Source: Kangiella sp. TOML190 (lineage in GTDB: Bacteria > Pseudomonadota > Gammaproteobacteria > Enterobacterales > Kangiellaceae). Taken from it: a DNA stretch of 64,000 bases. Where the stretch lies: assembly GCF_023706045.1 (NCBI RefSeq), contig NZ_BQYL01000001.1, forward strand, positions 1,426,001 through 1,490,000, given 5' to 3'. Below are positions 26,786-36,402 of the stretch, one piece after another (position 1 is the first letter of the stretch; every line of letters begins with the position of its first letter). The position numbers were made by a program, and so were the translations under genes. The notes under the pieces are model-generated. The model did not search any database and was not told where the DNA came from. It saw only the letters and a program-made list of their open reading frames with translations.

Positions 26786-29700
26786 ATGGCAAGTTCTCAA
26801 ACTAAAAAGCAGCTTTCACAAGTAAAAAAATTAATCGCGCAAAAAATTGCTAAAACTAAAGTGCCTTTAGTTCAAGATTTCGCAGAAATCATGTACAGCA
26901 GCGTATCGCAAGAAGAATTTGCAGAAAAGGATCCGCGCTATATTTATGACTCGGTGTTGAGTCTCTGGAATTTTATTCAAGGTTTTGATGGTACCAGCAA
27001 AATTCGCGTTTTTAACCCAACGCTAGAAACTAATGGCTGGCAAGCCAAACACAGCATTATTGAGCTGGTTCATAAAGATATGCCATTTTTAGTGGACTCC
27101 ATTCGGATGGAATTAAACCGGCATGGTATTGATGTGCATATGCATCTGCACGTTCCGATGAGCATAGCGCGAACCAAGACTGGCAAAGTTAGCGCTATTG
27201 AAGTCAAACCGGGCGGCAAAGCAGATTTAGAAACTCCGATGTATTTGGAAGTGGATCGGATCTTGGATGAGGAAAGTCTTTTCAAGGTTCAGGAGGACTT
27301 GTCACGGGTTTTGGCCGATGTGCGCTCAACGGTCGAAGACTGGAAGCCGATGCGCAATAAATTGACTTCAATTATTGATGAATTGGAACAAGAACCACCG
27401 CCGCTATTGCCCGAGCGAATTGATGAAGCTTTGGAGTTTTTGCGTTGGGTTGGGCAAAATCATTTTGTGTTCATGGGCTTTAGAGCATACGAATTGAAAA
27501 AAACCGCCAAAGAAACGGCTTTGAAATCGGTAAAAGGTTCCGGCTTGGGGATCTTATCTAACGAAAGAAAATATAAAGAGTATGTATTGTCGCGAGCTCC
27601 CAAGGGCGCACAAAAACTGGCGTTATCGAATGAGCACCTGTTGATCCTGACAAAAACCAGTAACGTATCGACCGTCCATCGTCCTAGTCATATTGATTAT
27701 ATCGGTATCAAGCGGGTTAATCGTAAAGGTGAAGTGGTTGGAGAGTATCGCTTTTTTGGACTCTTTACCTCGGCGGCCTATAACATGGATCCACAACGCA
27801 TTCCGGTACTGCGTAAAAAGATTATCAACGTATTATCCGAATCGGGTTTACGTCGCGGTGGGCACGATTATAAAGCGCTGAAAAATATTTTAGAAACCTA
27901 TCCTCGTGATGAGCTATTCCAAACCCCGACCAAACAACTACTGGAGTTTGGTTTAGGCATTCTACACATCCAAGAGCGACGTCAGGTAAAAGTGTTTGTG
28001 CGGCGCGATCCTTTTGGTCGTTATTTCTCGGTATTAACCTTTATTCCAAGAGAAACCTACAACACCAAAATTCGCCGTAAAGTAGAATCAATTTTATCCA
28101 AAGCCTTCAACAGTTCTTCGCAAATTGAATTTAATACACTATTCTCAGAGTCTATTTTGGCGCGAACGCATTTTGTGGTGCCGGTAGATAACGCGGAAAA
28201 CGTAAAATACGATTTGGCTGAATTGCAGTCTGAAATTCAAGAAGCCGCGCTTAGTTGGGAAGAAGTTTTGGCGGACGAAATTAGCTATCATTTTGATGAT
28301 AAAAAGACCGCATCGCTACTGAAAAAATATGATCATGCTTTCCCGCCTGGATATCAAAATCAGCAATCGGCTCAATCGGCTATTGTCGATATTAAACATA
28401 TCGAAAACTTAAGTGAGTCGAAGCCTTTGGGAATGCTGCTCTACCAAACACAAGAAAGTCAGGATGGCGATTTGCGGTTCAAACTCTACCGCAAAGAACA
28501 ACCGATGCATTTGTCCAATGTGTTGCCGATGCTTGAGAATATGGGGCTGACGGTGATTGATGAAACGCCTTATCGGGTGGAATCAAAAGAGCTGGGCTCA
28601 GTTTGGATTATGGATTTTAATGTTCGGTATGAAAAATCAATTGCGCTAGAAAAGGTCCGTGATAATTTTCAGCAAGCATTTGCTAAAGCGTGGAACAATG
28701 AAGCCGAAAAAGACGGTTTTAACCGCTTAATTATCGCTGCTTCGCTTAATTGGCGTCAGGTAGCGATGCTTCGAGCTTACGCCAAATATATGTGGCAAAT
28801 TGGTTTTAATTATAGTCAAACTACTATCGAAGAAACCCTAAGTCTTTATCCCAAAATTGCAGTGGCCTTGGCAAACTTGTTTGCCGTTAAATTTGATCCA
28901 AGTGAAGAATTTAGTGTTCGTAAATACAATAGCTTGTGTCGTGATTTGCAAAAAGAAACTGAAAAGGTCGAAAGTCTTGAACAAGATCGGATCATTAACA
29001 AGTACCTAGAGTTAATGAATGCGACGGTGCGTACCAACTTCTATCAACAAGATAAAAATGGGCAAGACAAAAGTTATATTTCTTTTAAGTTAACCCCAAA
29101 TAAAATCGCCGGTATTCCAAAGCCTGTGCCAATGTTCGAAATTTTTGTGTATTCGCCTCGGGTGGAAGGTGTCCATTTGCGTGGCGGCAAAGTCGCACGT
29201 GGTGGCTTGCGCTGGTCGGATCGTCGTGAAGATTTCCGAACTGAAGTTTTAGGTTTGGTTAAAGCGCAGCAGGTTAAAAATTCGGTTATTGTGCCGGTCG
29301 GAGCTAAGGGCGGTTTTGTTTGTAAACAATTGCCAAAGACCGCTGGTCGTGATGCTTTCTTTGCTGAAGGCGTCGAGTGTTATAAAACCTTTATTCGTGC
29401 CTTATTGGACATTACCGACAATATCGTTAACGGGAAAGTTAAGCGTCCGGCACAGGTAGTGATCCATGACGATGAAGATCCTTACTTGGTAGTTGCTGCG
29501 GACAAAGGAACCGCTACCTTCTCGGATATTGCTAACGGCATTTCCGAAGAATATGGTCACTGGTTAGGCGATGCTTTTGCTTCGGGTGGAAGTAACGGTT
29601 ATGACCATAAGGCGATGGGAATTACCGCAAAAGGTGCTTGGGAATCGGTGAAGCGCCATTTCCGCGAGATGGGTATTGATTGTCAGTCGGAAGACTTTAC

Positions 29701-31612
29701 TGTTGTCGGCTGTGGTGATATGTCGGGTGATGTTTTTGGTAACGGTATGTTGTTATCAAAGCATATTCGTTTGCAGGTAGCCTTTAACCATTTACACATT
29801 TTTGTCGACCCGAATCCTGATGCTGCGAAATCTTATAAGGAACGTGAGCGTTTGTTTGCACTGCCGCGTTCCGGCTGGTCAGATTATAATCAAAAGTTAA
29901 TTTCCAAGGGCGGCGGCGTGTTCGAACGTAGCGCTAAGTCGATTGATTTAACGCCAGAGATTCAATCGATGCTTGGTATAAAGGCGAAAACTTTGTCGCC
30001 TAACGAATTTATCCATGCGGCACTAAAGATGAAAGTGGACCTTTTCTGGAATGGTGGGATTGGAACTTATCTTAAAGCTACTAGTGAAACTAACGCCGAA
30101 GTGGGTGACAAAGCGAACGATAATGTACGTGTTAATGGTAAAGAGATGCAAGCGCTGGTAGTTGGCGAGGGCGGTAATCTTGGTTGTACTCAGTTAGGTC
30201 GTATCGAGTATATGCAGCATGGAGGTCGCGCTAATACGGACTTTATTGATAATGCTGGTGGCGTTAACTGCTCTGACAATGAAGTTAATATCAAAATTTT
30301 GCTAAACACTATTTTGGAAGACGGAGACTTAACCTTAAAGCAGCGTAACAATTTATTGGCCAAGATGACCGATGAAGTGTCGGATATTGTTATCGAGGAT
30401 AATTACCGTCAAATTCAATCGATCAGTATTACCGAGCGTCGTGCTGGAGCAATGGTTAAAGAACACTTGCGCTTTATTCATGGTCTTGAAAAACGCGGTC
30501 TACTCGATCGTGAATTGGAGTATTTACCCTCTGACGAAGAGATGATGGAGCGTGAAGCTAAACGTAAAGGGTTAACTCGTGCTGAGCTCTCGGTACTATT
30601 GGCTTACGGTAAAATGGAACTGAAAGATGAACTGCGTATCCCAGCGGTAACTCAAGAGCATTATTTTGAGCGCTACCTAACTCGCTATTTCCCAAAACCG
30701 CTGCGCAGTAAATATGCCAAGCAAATGTCTAAGCATCCGCTGAAAGACGAAATCATTGCCATGAGTGTTGCTAATGAAATGGTGAACTTGATGGGCACTA
30801 ACTTTGCTTTCCGAGTGATGGATGAGGTCGGTGCTAATATTGGCGAGGTGGCGCAATGTTACGCCATGGCTAAAGAAGTTTTTGATATGCAGGGCTTGTG
30901 GCGCAGTATTGAAGAACTCGACAATAAAATCCCCGCAGATGTACAGATTCAGATGATGTTCCAAGCGCGTCGCATTGTGCGTCGGGCTACTCGCTGGTTT
31001 GTACGTAATCGTCGTAAAGATCAATCTATTGAATCGATTGTTGATTATTTCCGCGATGGCGTTATTGAGCTACAAGGAGTGGTACACAAAACCTTGGAAG
31101 CCAAAGAAGCGCAAGATATTGAAAAGCATGTTACAGCGTTAGTTGATAAAGGAGTGCCCTTAAAACTTGCCAAGCAGGTGGGATACTTGAGCACTATGTT
31201 CTCGGCAATGGACATTATCGAGCTAGCCCGTCAATATGAATTACCGATTCAACTGGTAGCAGAAGTTTACTACAAACTTGGTAATCAAATAGGCTTACAC
31301 TGGTTCCTAGAGCAGATTATTGCGCAACCAGTGGGTAATCATTGGCAGGCCTTCGCCAGATCTGCTTTCCGTGAAGAATTGGATTACCAACAGCGTAATT
31401 TAATTGAAGCAGTCCTACCCTTAACGGCTAAGTACAAAGCTGCAGATACACGGATAAAACACTTTTTAGCGGAGCATGATGATCTCTTATCTCGCTGGAG
31501 CGAAATGGTCAGTGACTTCAGGCAAAGTTCTACTCACGAATTTGCAAAGTTCTCAGTGGCACTGCGCGAGTTACAAATTTTGGTGCAACGTAGCCATCGT
31601 TTAATCAAGTAA
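26786..31612 (+). CDS. gdhB: NAD-specific glutamate dehydrogenase, 180-kDa class
   Basis: At 1608 residues this belongs to the large NAD-dependent GDH class (GdhB in P. aeruginosa, Streptomyces GDH180), which deaminates glutamate to 2-oxoglutarate and ammonia for catabolism. N-terminal ACT-like regulatory segments (LVDSIRMELNRHGIDV) cover the first 600-700 residues. The catalytic core is marked by RGGKVARGGLRWSDR, VPVGAKGGFV, the DDEDPYLVVAADKGTA strand, and FWNGGIGTYLKA with GEGGNLG of the NAD-binding part. A helical C-terminal domain completes it. AGGA sits seven bases before the start. It is monocistronic: a terminator lies before it and a hairpin after it. Confidence 0.97.
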   Translation: MASSQTKKQLSQVKKLIAQKIAKTKVPLVQDFAEIMYSSVSQEEFAEKDPRYIYDSVLSLWNFIQGFDGTSKIRVFNPTLETNGWQAKHSIIELVHKDMPFLVDSIRMELNRHGIDVHMHLHVPMSIARTKTGKVSAIEVKPGGKADLETPMYLEVDRILDEESLFKVQEDLSRVLADVRSTVEDWKPMRNKLTSIIDELEQEPPPLLPERIDEALEFLRWVGQNHFVFMGFRAYELKKTAKETALKSVKGSGLGILSNERKYKEYVLSRAPKGAQKLALSNEHLLILTKTSNVSTVHRPSHIDYIGIKRVNRKGEVVGEYRFFGLFTSAAYNMDPQRIPVLRKKIINVLSESGLRRGGHDYKALKNILETYPRDELFQTPTKQLLEFGLGILHIQERRQVKVFVRRDPFGRYFSVLTFIPRETYNTKIRRKVESILSKAFNSSSQIEFNTLFSESILARTHFVVPVDNAENVKYDLAELQSEIQEAALSWEEVLADEISYHFDDKKTASLLKKYDHAFPPGYQNQQSAQSAIVDIKHIENLSESKPLGMLLYQTQESQDGDLRFKLYRKEQPMHLSNVLPMLENMGLTVIDETPYRVESKELGSVWIMDFNVRYEKSIALEKVRDNFQQAFAKAWNNEAEKDGFNRLIIAASLNWRQVAMLRAYAKYMWQIGFNYSQTTIEETLSLYPKIAVALANLFAVKFDPSEEFSVRKYNSLCRDLQKETEKVESLEQDRIINKYLELMNATVRTNFYQQDKNGQDKSYISFKLTPNKIAGIPKPVPMFEIFVYSPRVEGVHLRGGKVARGGLRWSDRREDFRTEVLGLVKAQQVKNSVIVPVGAKGGFVCKQLPKTAGRDAFFAEGVECYKTFIRALLDITDNIVNGKVKRPAQVVIHDDEDPYLVVAADKGTATFSDIANGISEEYGHWLGDAFASGGSNGYDHKAMGITAKGAWESVKRHFREMGIDCQSEDFTVVGCGDMSGDVFGNGMLLSKHIRLQVAFNHLHIFVDPNPDAAKSYKERERLFALPRSGWSDYNQKLISKGGGVFERSAKSIDLTPEIQSMLGIKAKTLSPNEFIHAALKMKVDLFWNGGIGTYLKATSETNAEVGDKANDNVRVNGKEMQALVVGEGGNLGCTQLGRIEYMQHGGRANTDFIDNAGGVNCSDNEVNIKILLNTILEDGDLTLKQRNNLLAKMTDEVSDIVIEDNYRQIQSISITERRAGAMVKEHLRFIHGLEKRGLLDRELEYLPSDEEMMEREAKRKGLTRAELSVLLAYGKMELKDELRIPAVTQEHYFERYLTRYFPKPLRSKYAKQMSKHPLKDEIIAMSVANEMVNLMGTNFAFRVMDEVGANIGEVAQCYAMAKEVFDMQGLWRSIEELDNKIPADVQIQMMFQARRIVRRATRWFVRNRRKDQSIESIVDYFRDGVIELQGVVHKTLEAKEAQDIEKHVTALVDKGVPLKLAKQVGYLSTMFSAMDIIELARQYELPIQLVAEVYYKLGNQIGLHWFLEQIIAQPVGNHWQAFARSAFREELDYQQRNLIEAVLPLTAKYKAADTRIKHFLAEHDDLLSRWSEMVSDFRQSSTHEFAKFSVALRELQILVQRSHRLIK

Positions 31613-31965
31613 TTATTTTAGTAACATTCAAGCAAGAGTTCGAACTTAGGCTTTTACTAAAACTGACTTCTTGTGTTATTCAACAAGAGAACTTCCTCAG
31701 GACACCTGCGAGAGCAGGTGTCCTTCCTGATTAAAACACCACACTCCGTAACTCATCTTCGCTAAAGTGGAGATGCGGCGCTTCTGTCGGATACTGATAT
31801 GACAAAACTACAGACTAGGGTAAAAAAACACGACATATCAGAAATATTTATAGGGGATTCCAATGCCACAATTCACCATATTTTGAACCTAATTAGACAA
31901 TGTTTCTTTGCTTAAATGTACTGGTGACTAAAGTGAAATTAACTAGAAATAGCGAGGAAATAAAT
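31613..31965. other. Intergenic stretch after gdhB with a GNRA-loop hairpin
   Basis: The main feature is a perfect hairpin at 31699-31724. A 38-codon frame at 31799-31915 has no Shine-Dalgarno and is not called. The 3' part should hold the promoter of the small gene at 31966, but I see no convincing -35/-10 pair. Confidence 0.5.
31699..31724. repeat. Perfect GC-rich hairpin with GAGA tetraloop
   Basis: AGGACACCTGC and its exact complement are separated by GAGA, a GNRA-type tetraloop. The 11-base stem lies 86 bases after the gdhB stop. No U-tract follows, so it may be a mobile palindromic repeat, an mRNA-end stabiliser or a Rho-assisted terminator rather than a classical terminator. Confidence 0.6.
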
Positions 31966-32145
31966 ATGTGTGTATTAATTGTCCCTGATGAAATGCGCGT
32001 TTCAATAAAAGCAAAAAATCAGGCTTACAGCCAAGCATTTGATGCCTATTGGCAACGGCAACAACTCGATCAGCAACACAATATTAACCTGATCGAAGCA
32101 GAGCGAGAGTCAGATAGAACTTTTTTGCAGATGGTAAAAAAATAA
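31966..32145 (+). CDS. Small uncharacterised protein (59 residues)
   Basis: ATG at 31966 follows GCGAGGAAA, a good Shine-Dalgarno; the frame is open further upstream but without one. The product is hydrophilic and helical, with a Gln-rich middle (YWQRQQLDQQHN) and no signal peptide. A strong hairpin terminator overlaps the stop codon, which supports a genuine transcribed gene. I recognise no family. Confidence 0.6.
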   Translation: MCVLIVPDEMRVSIKAKNQAYSQAFDAYWQRQQLDQQHNINLIEAERESDRTFLQMVKK

Positions 32146-32176
32146 GCGCTAATCTGGCTAGATTGAGCGCTTATTT
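32140..32176. terminator. Bidirectional terminator between the small gene and the SDR gene
   Basis: An 11-base arm AAATAAGCGCT pairs perfectly with AGCGCTTATTT, and an inner AATCT/AGATT stem adds five more pairs with one bulge. A-rich bases precede it and T-rich bases end it, so it can act for both convergent genes. Confidence 0.8.
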
Positions 32177-32197
32177 ACTGAAAAAAACCTATAGGAA

Positions 32198-32956
32198 TTA
32201 TTGTAATCTTGCAGCAGCATCCAAGCGGATAGTGGTGCCATTAAGATACTGGTTCTCAAAAATATGCTTTACCATCGCGGCAAACTCTTGAGGAGTACCA
32301 AAACGAGACGGGTTCGGAATTCCGGCAGCGATTTGTTCGCAAATCTCAGGCGTGATTTTTTCCATCATGGGAGTTTCAAACACGCCTGGAGCGACTGCCA
32401 TTACTCGAACTCCGATACGGGCAAACTCTCTAGCTAGCGGTAAAACCATGCCCGTTATGGCTGCCTTGGTGGCGGAGTAGGCAGTTTGGCCAATCTGACC
32501 TTCATAAGCGGCAATCGAGGCGGTATGTAGGATAAGGCCACGCTCACCATCGACAGCTTGGTTATTCTGCATATGTTGTGAAGCCGCTCGAGTAAGTAAA
32601 AAACTACCCATCAAGTTGATGTTGACCACTTGCTGAAAATAGTCCGCCGGCATAGGGCCTTTTTTACTGTGGATCAACGCTGCGCCTAGAATACCAGCGC
32701 ACCCAATCGCAAGATTGATAGCGCCCATAAATTCTGCGGCTTTATCCACGGCAGACTCTACTTGTTGTTCTTGGCTGATATCGGTTTGGATAAATAAAGC
32801 TTGCTCACCCAGCTCGCTAGCGGCGTGTTCACCTTGCTCTTGATTAATATCGAGCAGCACCACTTGGCCACCTTCGGTAATGATGGATTGAGCACAAGCA
32901 AAACCTAAACCGGATGCGCCGCCACTAATAACGGCTTTGGCAGAAGAATAATTCAT
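32198..32956 (-). CDS. Short-chain dehydrogenase/reductase, 3-hydroxyacyl-CoA dehydrogenase type II-like
   Basis: A 252-residue classical SDR. The cofactor motif is SGGASGLG with an acidic residue after the second strand (LLDIN), favouring NAD(H). The catalytic Ser and the YSATK Tyr-Lys pair are present (HTASIAAYEGQIGQTAYSATKAA). The overall pattern, including APGVFETPMM and the C-terminal NGTTIRLDAA, resembles the HSD10/type II 3-hydroxyacyl-CoA dehydrogenase branch, which acts on short or branched acyl-CoAs. fadIJ lies some 7 kb away, so a fatty-acid role is plausible but not shown. It stands alone downstream of the Bat operon stop on the opposite side of a terminator. Confidence 0.85.
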   Translation of the reverse strand: MNYSSAKAVISGGASGLGFACAQSIITEGGQVVLLDINQEQGEHAASELGEQALFIQTDISQEQQVESAVDKAAEFMGAINLAIGCAGILGAALIHSKKGPMPADYFQQVVNINLMGSFLLTRAASQHMQNNQAVDGERGLILHTASIAAYEGQIGQTAYSATKAAITGMVLPLAREFARIGVRVMAVAPGVFETPMMEKITPEICEQIAAGIPNPSRFGTPQEFAAMVKHIFENQYLNGTTIRLDAAARLQ

Positions 32957-32998
32957 GACAGTTCTCTATTAAAAAAATTACCCTATTGTAGCAATAAA

Positions 32999-34687
32999 TT
33001 ATTCAGGATAAAGAGGCGCTAACCCATCTTTGTTGCTTTTGCTCGGTTTTGATAGCGACTCTTGGTTTAATAAAGTGAACAGGCTGCTACCCTGCCAATT
33101 TGAGGCCATTTCAGAGTTAGAGCCGCCATATAGAGCTACCTGTAGGCTTTTCAGTTGTGCGGCTAACGCTTCAGATTTGATGTTTTTAGTCAGCTCATCA
33201 AGGTTAGTAATTCGGTTAGCGCTATTGCTTGCTGCCCAGCTTAAAATAATTGCTGATGCTTGCTGCGGATCGCTGGTTGATTTTAGAGCGGATAAATCAA
33301 CTTTTTGACTGCCACTGCTATCTTTAGCTTCTTCAAAAGTTGTTGCTCGAGCCACTTTTGCAGGTGAAGAGCGCCAGCGAGCCCACAACAATAAACTGGT
33401 GGCTAGCCACAAGGCTGCGAATACAAGGGTCGCTAACTTCCAGTGTTGCTGATCAGTAGCGGACGACAGGGTGCTGGTATCCATCTGGGGGTTATTGGTA
33501 GCGGTGCTAAATGCGGGTAACGCTGTTGTGTTTGTTTGCTGTGCTACTTGCAAAGTGATTTTTGGTAATACTGCGTAAGCCTGTTGATCTTGGGTGGTGT
33601 CCCAATAGGGGACCCGGATTTCGGGGATCTCTAAAGTGCCGGCCTGACTGGGGATCACCGCAAGCTTTTCTAAATGATAACTGTTGACACCATTTGCATT
33701 AATGATGGTTTCAACATTGGGCTTATCGCGATAGAGCTTTAAACCCTCTACTTCTGGAAATACAATCTCTGGCAGCTGCTCAGGCAGCAGGGCAACCCCT
33801 TTAATAATAAAGTCGAGCGAGGCGGGAGTGCCCACTTCAAAGGTTTGATTAGCAGGTTGCCACTCGGCTTTTAGCTCAATAGATTTAGCGGGGATCCAAG
33901 GTTCAATCGCTGACTCAGGTTTGGTTTTGACATTAACGCTGAAAGGTTGCGATTGCAATTCAATCGGACGATAGCGACTTAAACTACTAAAGGAAGCGTC
34001 TGTGTCGATGATATTGGTTCGAAATTGTATCGGAGGAATTTTCAGCTCGCCGCTTTGTTGCGGAAATATTACATACTTTTCTTCTAGCACATTATAGGTA
34101 ACACCTTTGGAAACCATTTGGAATTCAGCCGCATCATCAAGTTTATGTACCACTGCATTAGGTACTTGCAAGGGCGTTATGCTGCGACGTCGAGTTGGTA
34201 CTGAACTGTATATTCTAACCGTGTAGAGAATTTGCTGCTGCACATACACTTGTTCTTCGCTGATACTGGAGCTGAGCTTTATTTTTGAATTGGGATTGAT
34301 ATCTTCTAGTTCATCTAAAGCCGGTAAGATCCGAATGGTAAAATTATCCGAACTTTCATTACCAATAGTAAAAGCCGGCAAGGTAAAGGTTCCTGCGCTA
34401 TTGGAAATTAACTGTAATGACCAGCCCATGCGATTAGCAAATTTCCCGTTGATTACGGTACTTTTCTGGAATCTTTGGCTAGAGATTACTTGAAACTCTG
34501 GTGGCAAAAATTGTAAGTTTTGACTCGCAGTTAGGGTTGCAGGATTTTCTACTAGCAAGGTCAGCTCAAAAGTTTCTTTTTCACGAATATTGTTTCTATC
34601 CAATTGCAAATCAATTTTAGCCAAGCTAGCAGGGCTAAAACTAACAATGCCAAGCAAAATTAATAAAGAAAAAAATAGTCGGTTCAT
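32999..34687 (-). CDS. batD: BatD-family protein
   Basis: BatD proteins are secreted or membrane-anchored partners of the VWA proteins BatA and BatB. From ATG 34687 this one has 562 residues: a signal peptide (LFFSLLILLGIVSFSPASLA), several Ig-like beta domains (QLDRNNIREKETFEL at the start is typical), one membrane helix near residues 420-440 (LATLVFAALWLATSLLLWA) and a cytoplasmic tail. The frame opens at a TTG 12 bases earlier; the ATG is preferred. It is the last gene of the moxR-DUF58-DUF4381-batA-batB-batD run and begins six bases after the batB stop. Confidence 0.9.
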   Translation of the reverse strand: MNRLFFSLLILLGIVSFSPASLAKIDLQLDRNNIREKETFELTLLVENPATLTASQNLQFLPPEFQVISSQRFQKSTVINGKFANRMGWSLQLISNSAGTFTLPAFTIGNESSDNFTIRILPALDELEDINPNSKIKLSSSISEEQVYVQQQILYTVRIYSSVPTRRRSITPLQVPNAVVHKLDDAAEFQMVSKGVTYNVLEEKYVIFPQQSGELKIPPIQFRTNIIDTDASFSSLSRYRPIELQSQPFSVNVKTKPESAIEPWIPAKSIELKAEWQPANQTFEVGTPASLDFIIKGVALLPEQLPEIVFPEVEGLKLYRDKPNVETIINANGVNSYHLEKLAVIPSQAGTLEIPEIRVPYWDTTQDQQAYAVLPKITLQVAQQTNTTALPAFSTATNNPQMDTSTLSSATDQQHWKLATLVFAALWLATSLLLWARWRSSPAKVARATTFEEAKDSSGSQKVDLSALKSTSDPQQASAIILSWAASNSANRITNLDELTKNIKSEALAAQLKSLQVALYGGSNSEMASNWQGSSLFTLLNQESLSKPSKSNKDGLAPLYPE

Positions 34688-34692
34688 AACAG

Positions 34693-36402
34693 TTACCAAG
34701 TTTTAGATGGTTGCGAGCGGTAGCCGCGTCGGTTGTACTCAAGTTTCATTTTGTTACGGATCAAACGACCTGGGTCATCGGAAATCCGCTTTAATAGCTG
34801 TTCGAGTGCTTGATCTTTTTCTTCTTCGCTCATCTCTTGCTGCTTTTCTTGCTCGGTTTTTTTATCTTGCTGTTCTTGTTGTTGCTCTTGTTGCTGTTGC
34901 TCTTGCTCAGAGTCTTGATTTTGTTCTTGCTGGTTTTGTTTGTCCTGTTGCTCTTGTTGTTTTTCTTGATCTTGCTGATCTTGCTCGTTTTGATTTTGTT
35001 GCTCTTGCTGTTGTTCTAGTAAGTCTTCGATGATCTTTTTATTGTATTTGGCATCGGCATGATTTTTATCTAACTCTAAAGCTGTATTGTAGGCATCAAT
35101 AGCTTCTTGATACTGCTCATTTAAGGCTAAAGCATTACCCATGTTGTAATGTTGGTTAGCAGTTTCAGCATGGTTATAACTGGAGATTGCGGTGGCATAA
35201 TCCCCCTCACGATAGGCCGAAATCGCTTTCCAATCACTATTTTCAAAGGTTTGCTTAGCTTTATCATACTCGCCAGAGTTAAAGTGTTTTTTGGCTTGCT
35301 GATCTTTATTTAAAAACAACTTGTCAGCAACTGAAGCGGAAACACCAGAGTTTGGTGTGATAAACAAAACAGCAGATACCAATAGGCTGGCAACGATGTT
35401 CTTATGTTTAAAGCTAAACAAGGCTATCGGCAGTAACAACAAGACAAGCCAGTAACCGGAGTCGTGCCAGCGATCCGCAAAAATATCTTCTTTTTGAAAG
35501 TCTTTATCCAGCGGATTGCGATAGGAGCGGGTTAAAACTTCGATATCTTGGTTATCAGAACTTAAGGCTGTTAAACTGACCGCATGTTGATTAGCAAATT
35601 GTGCTAATTGCGCATAATTCAGTTTAGGCACTACGATATTGCCACTACGATCTTTTAAAAAACGTCCACCGGCCATTCTAATCGGTGCTCCTTCTTCAGT
35701 GCCGACGGCGAGTATTTTTAATTGAAAATTGGTGGCGGCTAAATCTTCTGCAATGGTGGCTAACTGGTTAGCTTCTGCACCATCGGTAATCCAAAAAATA
35801 TTACCAGAAACTTGCTCGGCATTATTGAGCAGCTCGATAGCTTTTTGGATCCCTTTTTGTGGTTGGCTGCCTTTAATCGGCATTAGATCAGTCGCTAATG
35901 GACCGATTAGATTCTCAATGGTCTTTTCATCACTGGTAAGTGGACTTAAGGTGAATGCATCTCCGGCGTAGACCACCAAAGCGCTGTTACCTTCCTGAGT
36001 TTTATCTAGTAAGTCTGTTAATTTGAACTTGGCTCTTTGCAGGCGGGTGGGCTTGATATCATCTGCATCCATCGAGGTCGATAAATCCAATACAATCACA
36101 TTTGCTTGCTCGCTCGAATAGATGGGTTGCGGTAATTTTTGCCAACTGGGGCCTGAAATAGCCATCACTGCTAATAGCCAGAAAATGAACAATAGGCTAT
36201 TGCGAAGCTTATTAAAGGATTTATTTTCGGTATGTGGCATGATCCAAGCGAGTAAATGCTCGTCGATCAAATTAGCCCAATTGGTCTGCCGGCTACTACT
36301 TTGCTGTTGCCAAATAAACAGTAGTATCGCGGGTAGCAACAACAACCAAGCCCAAGGACGGATAAAATGTACCTGAGTTATGCTGTTTATCCACTCAAAC
36401 AT
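34693..36402 (-). CDS. batB: BatB-BatC type VWA/TPR membrane protein
   Basis: From ATG 36402 the protein has 569 residues: N-terminal membrane helix (about 15-31), second helix (68-84), a VWA domain with MIDAS motif DLSTS (106-110), further helices near 320-365, then TPR repeats (about 375-470, NQHYNMGNALALNEQYQEAI) and a long Gln/Glu-rich segment (about 470-530). It thus fuses the BatB and BatC functions. The frame is open to 36450, but ATG 36402 has a clear CAGGAGA Shine-Dalgarno and overlaps batA by only eight bases. Bat proteins are linked to aerotolerance and envelope stress; the molecular role is unsettled. Confidence 0.92.
   Translation of the reverse strand: MFEWINSITQVHFIRPWAWLLLLPAILLFIWQQQSSSRQTNWANLIDEHLLAWIMPHTENKSFNKLRNSLLFIFWLLAVMAISGPSWQKLPQPIYSSEQANVIVLDLSTSMDADDIKPTRLQRAKFKLTDLLDKTQEGNSALVVYAGDAFTLSPLTSDEKTIENLIGPLATDLMPIKGSQPQKGIQKAIELLNNAEQVSGNIFWITDGAEANQLATIAEDLAATNFQLKILAVGTEEGAPIRMAGGRFLKDRSGNIVVPKLNYAQLAQFANQHAVSLTALSSDNQDIEVLTRSYRNPLDKDFQKEDIFADRWHDSGYWLVLLLLPIALFSFKHKNIVASLLVSAVLFITPNSGVSASVADKLFLNKDQQAKKHFNSGEYDKAKQTFENSDWKAISAYREGDYATAISSYNHAETANQHYNMGNALALNEQYQEAIDAYNTALELDKNHADAKYNKKIIEDLLEQQQEQQNQNEQDQQDQEKQQEQQDKQNQQEQNQDSEQEQQQQEQQQEQQDKKTEQEKQQEMSEEEKDQALEQLLKRISDDPGRLIRNKMKLEYNRRGYRSQPSKTW

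Noticed and set aside
31799-31915. 38-codon frame after gdhB
   Set aside because: No convincing ribosome-binding site and no family resemblance; likely chance.
34707-35033. Long open frames opposite the Gln-rich part of batB
   Set aside because: They arise from the repetitive CAR codons read on the other strand; the products are pure Leu/Val low-complexity stretches with no start signals.
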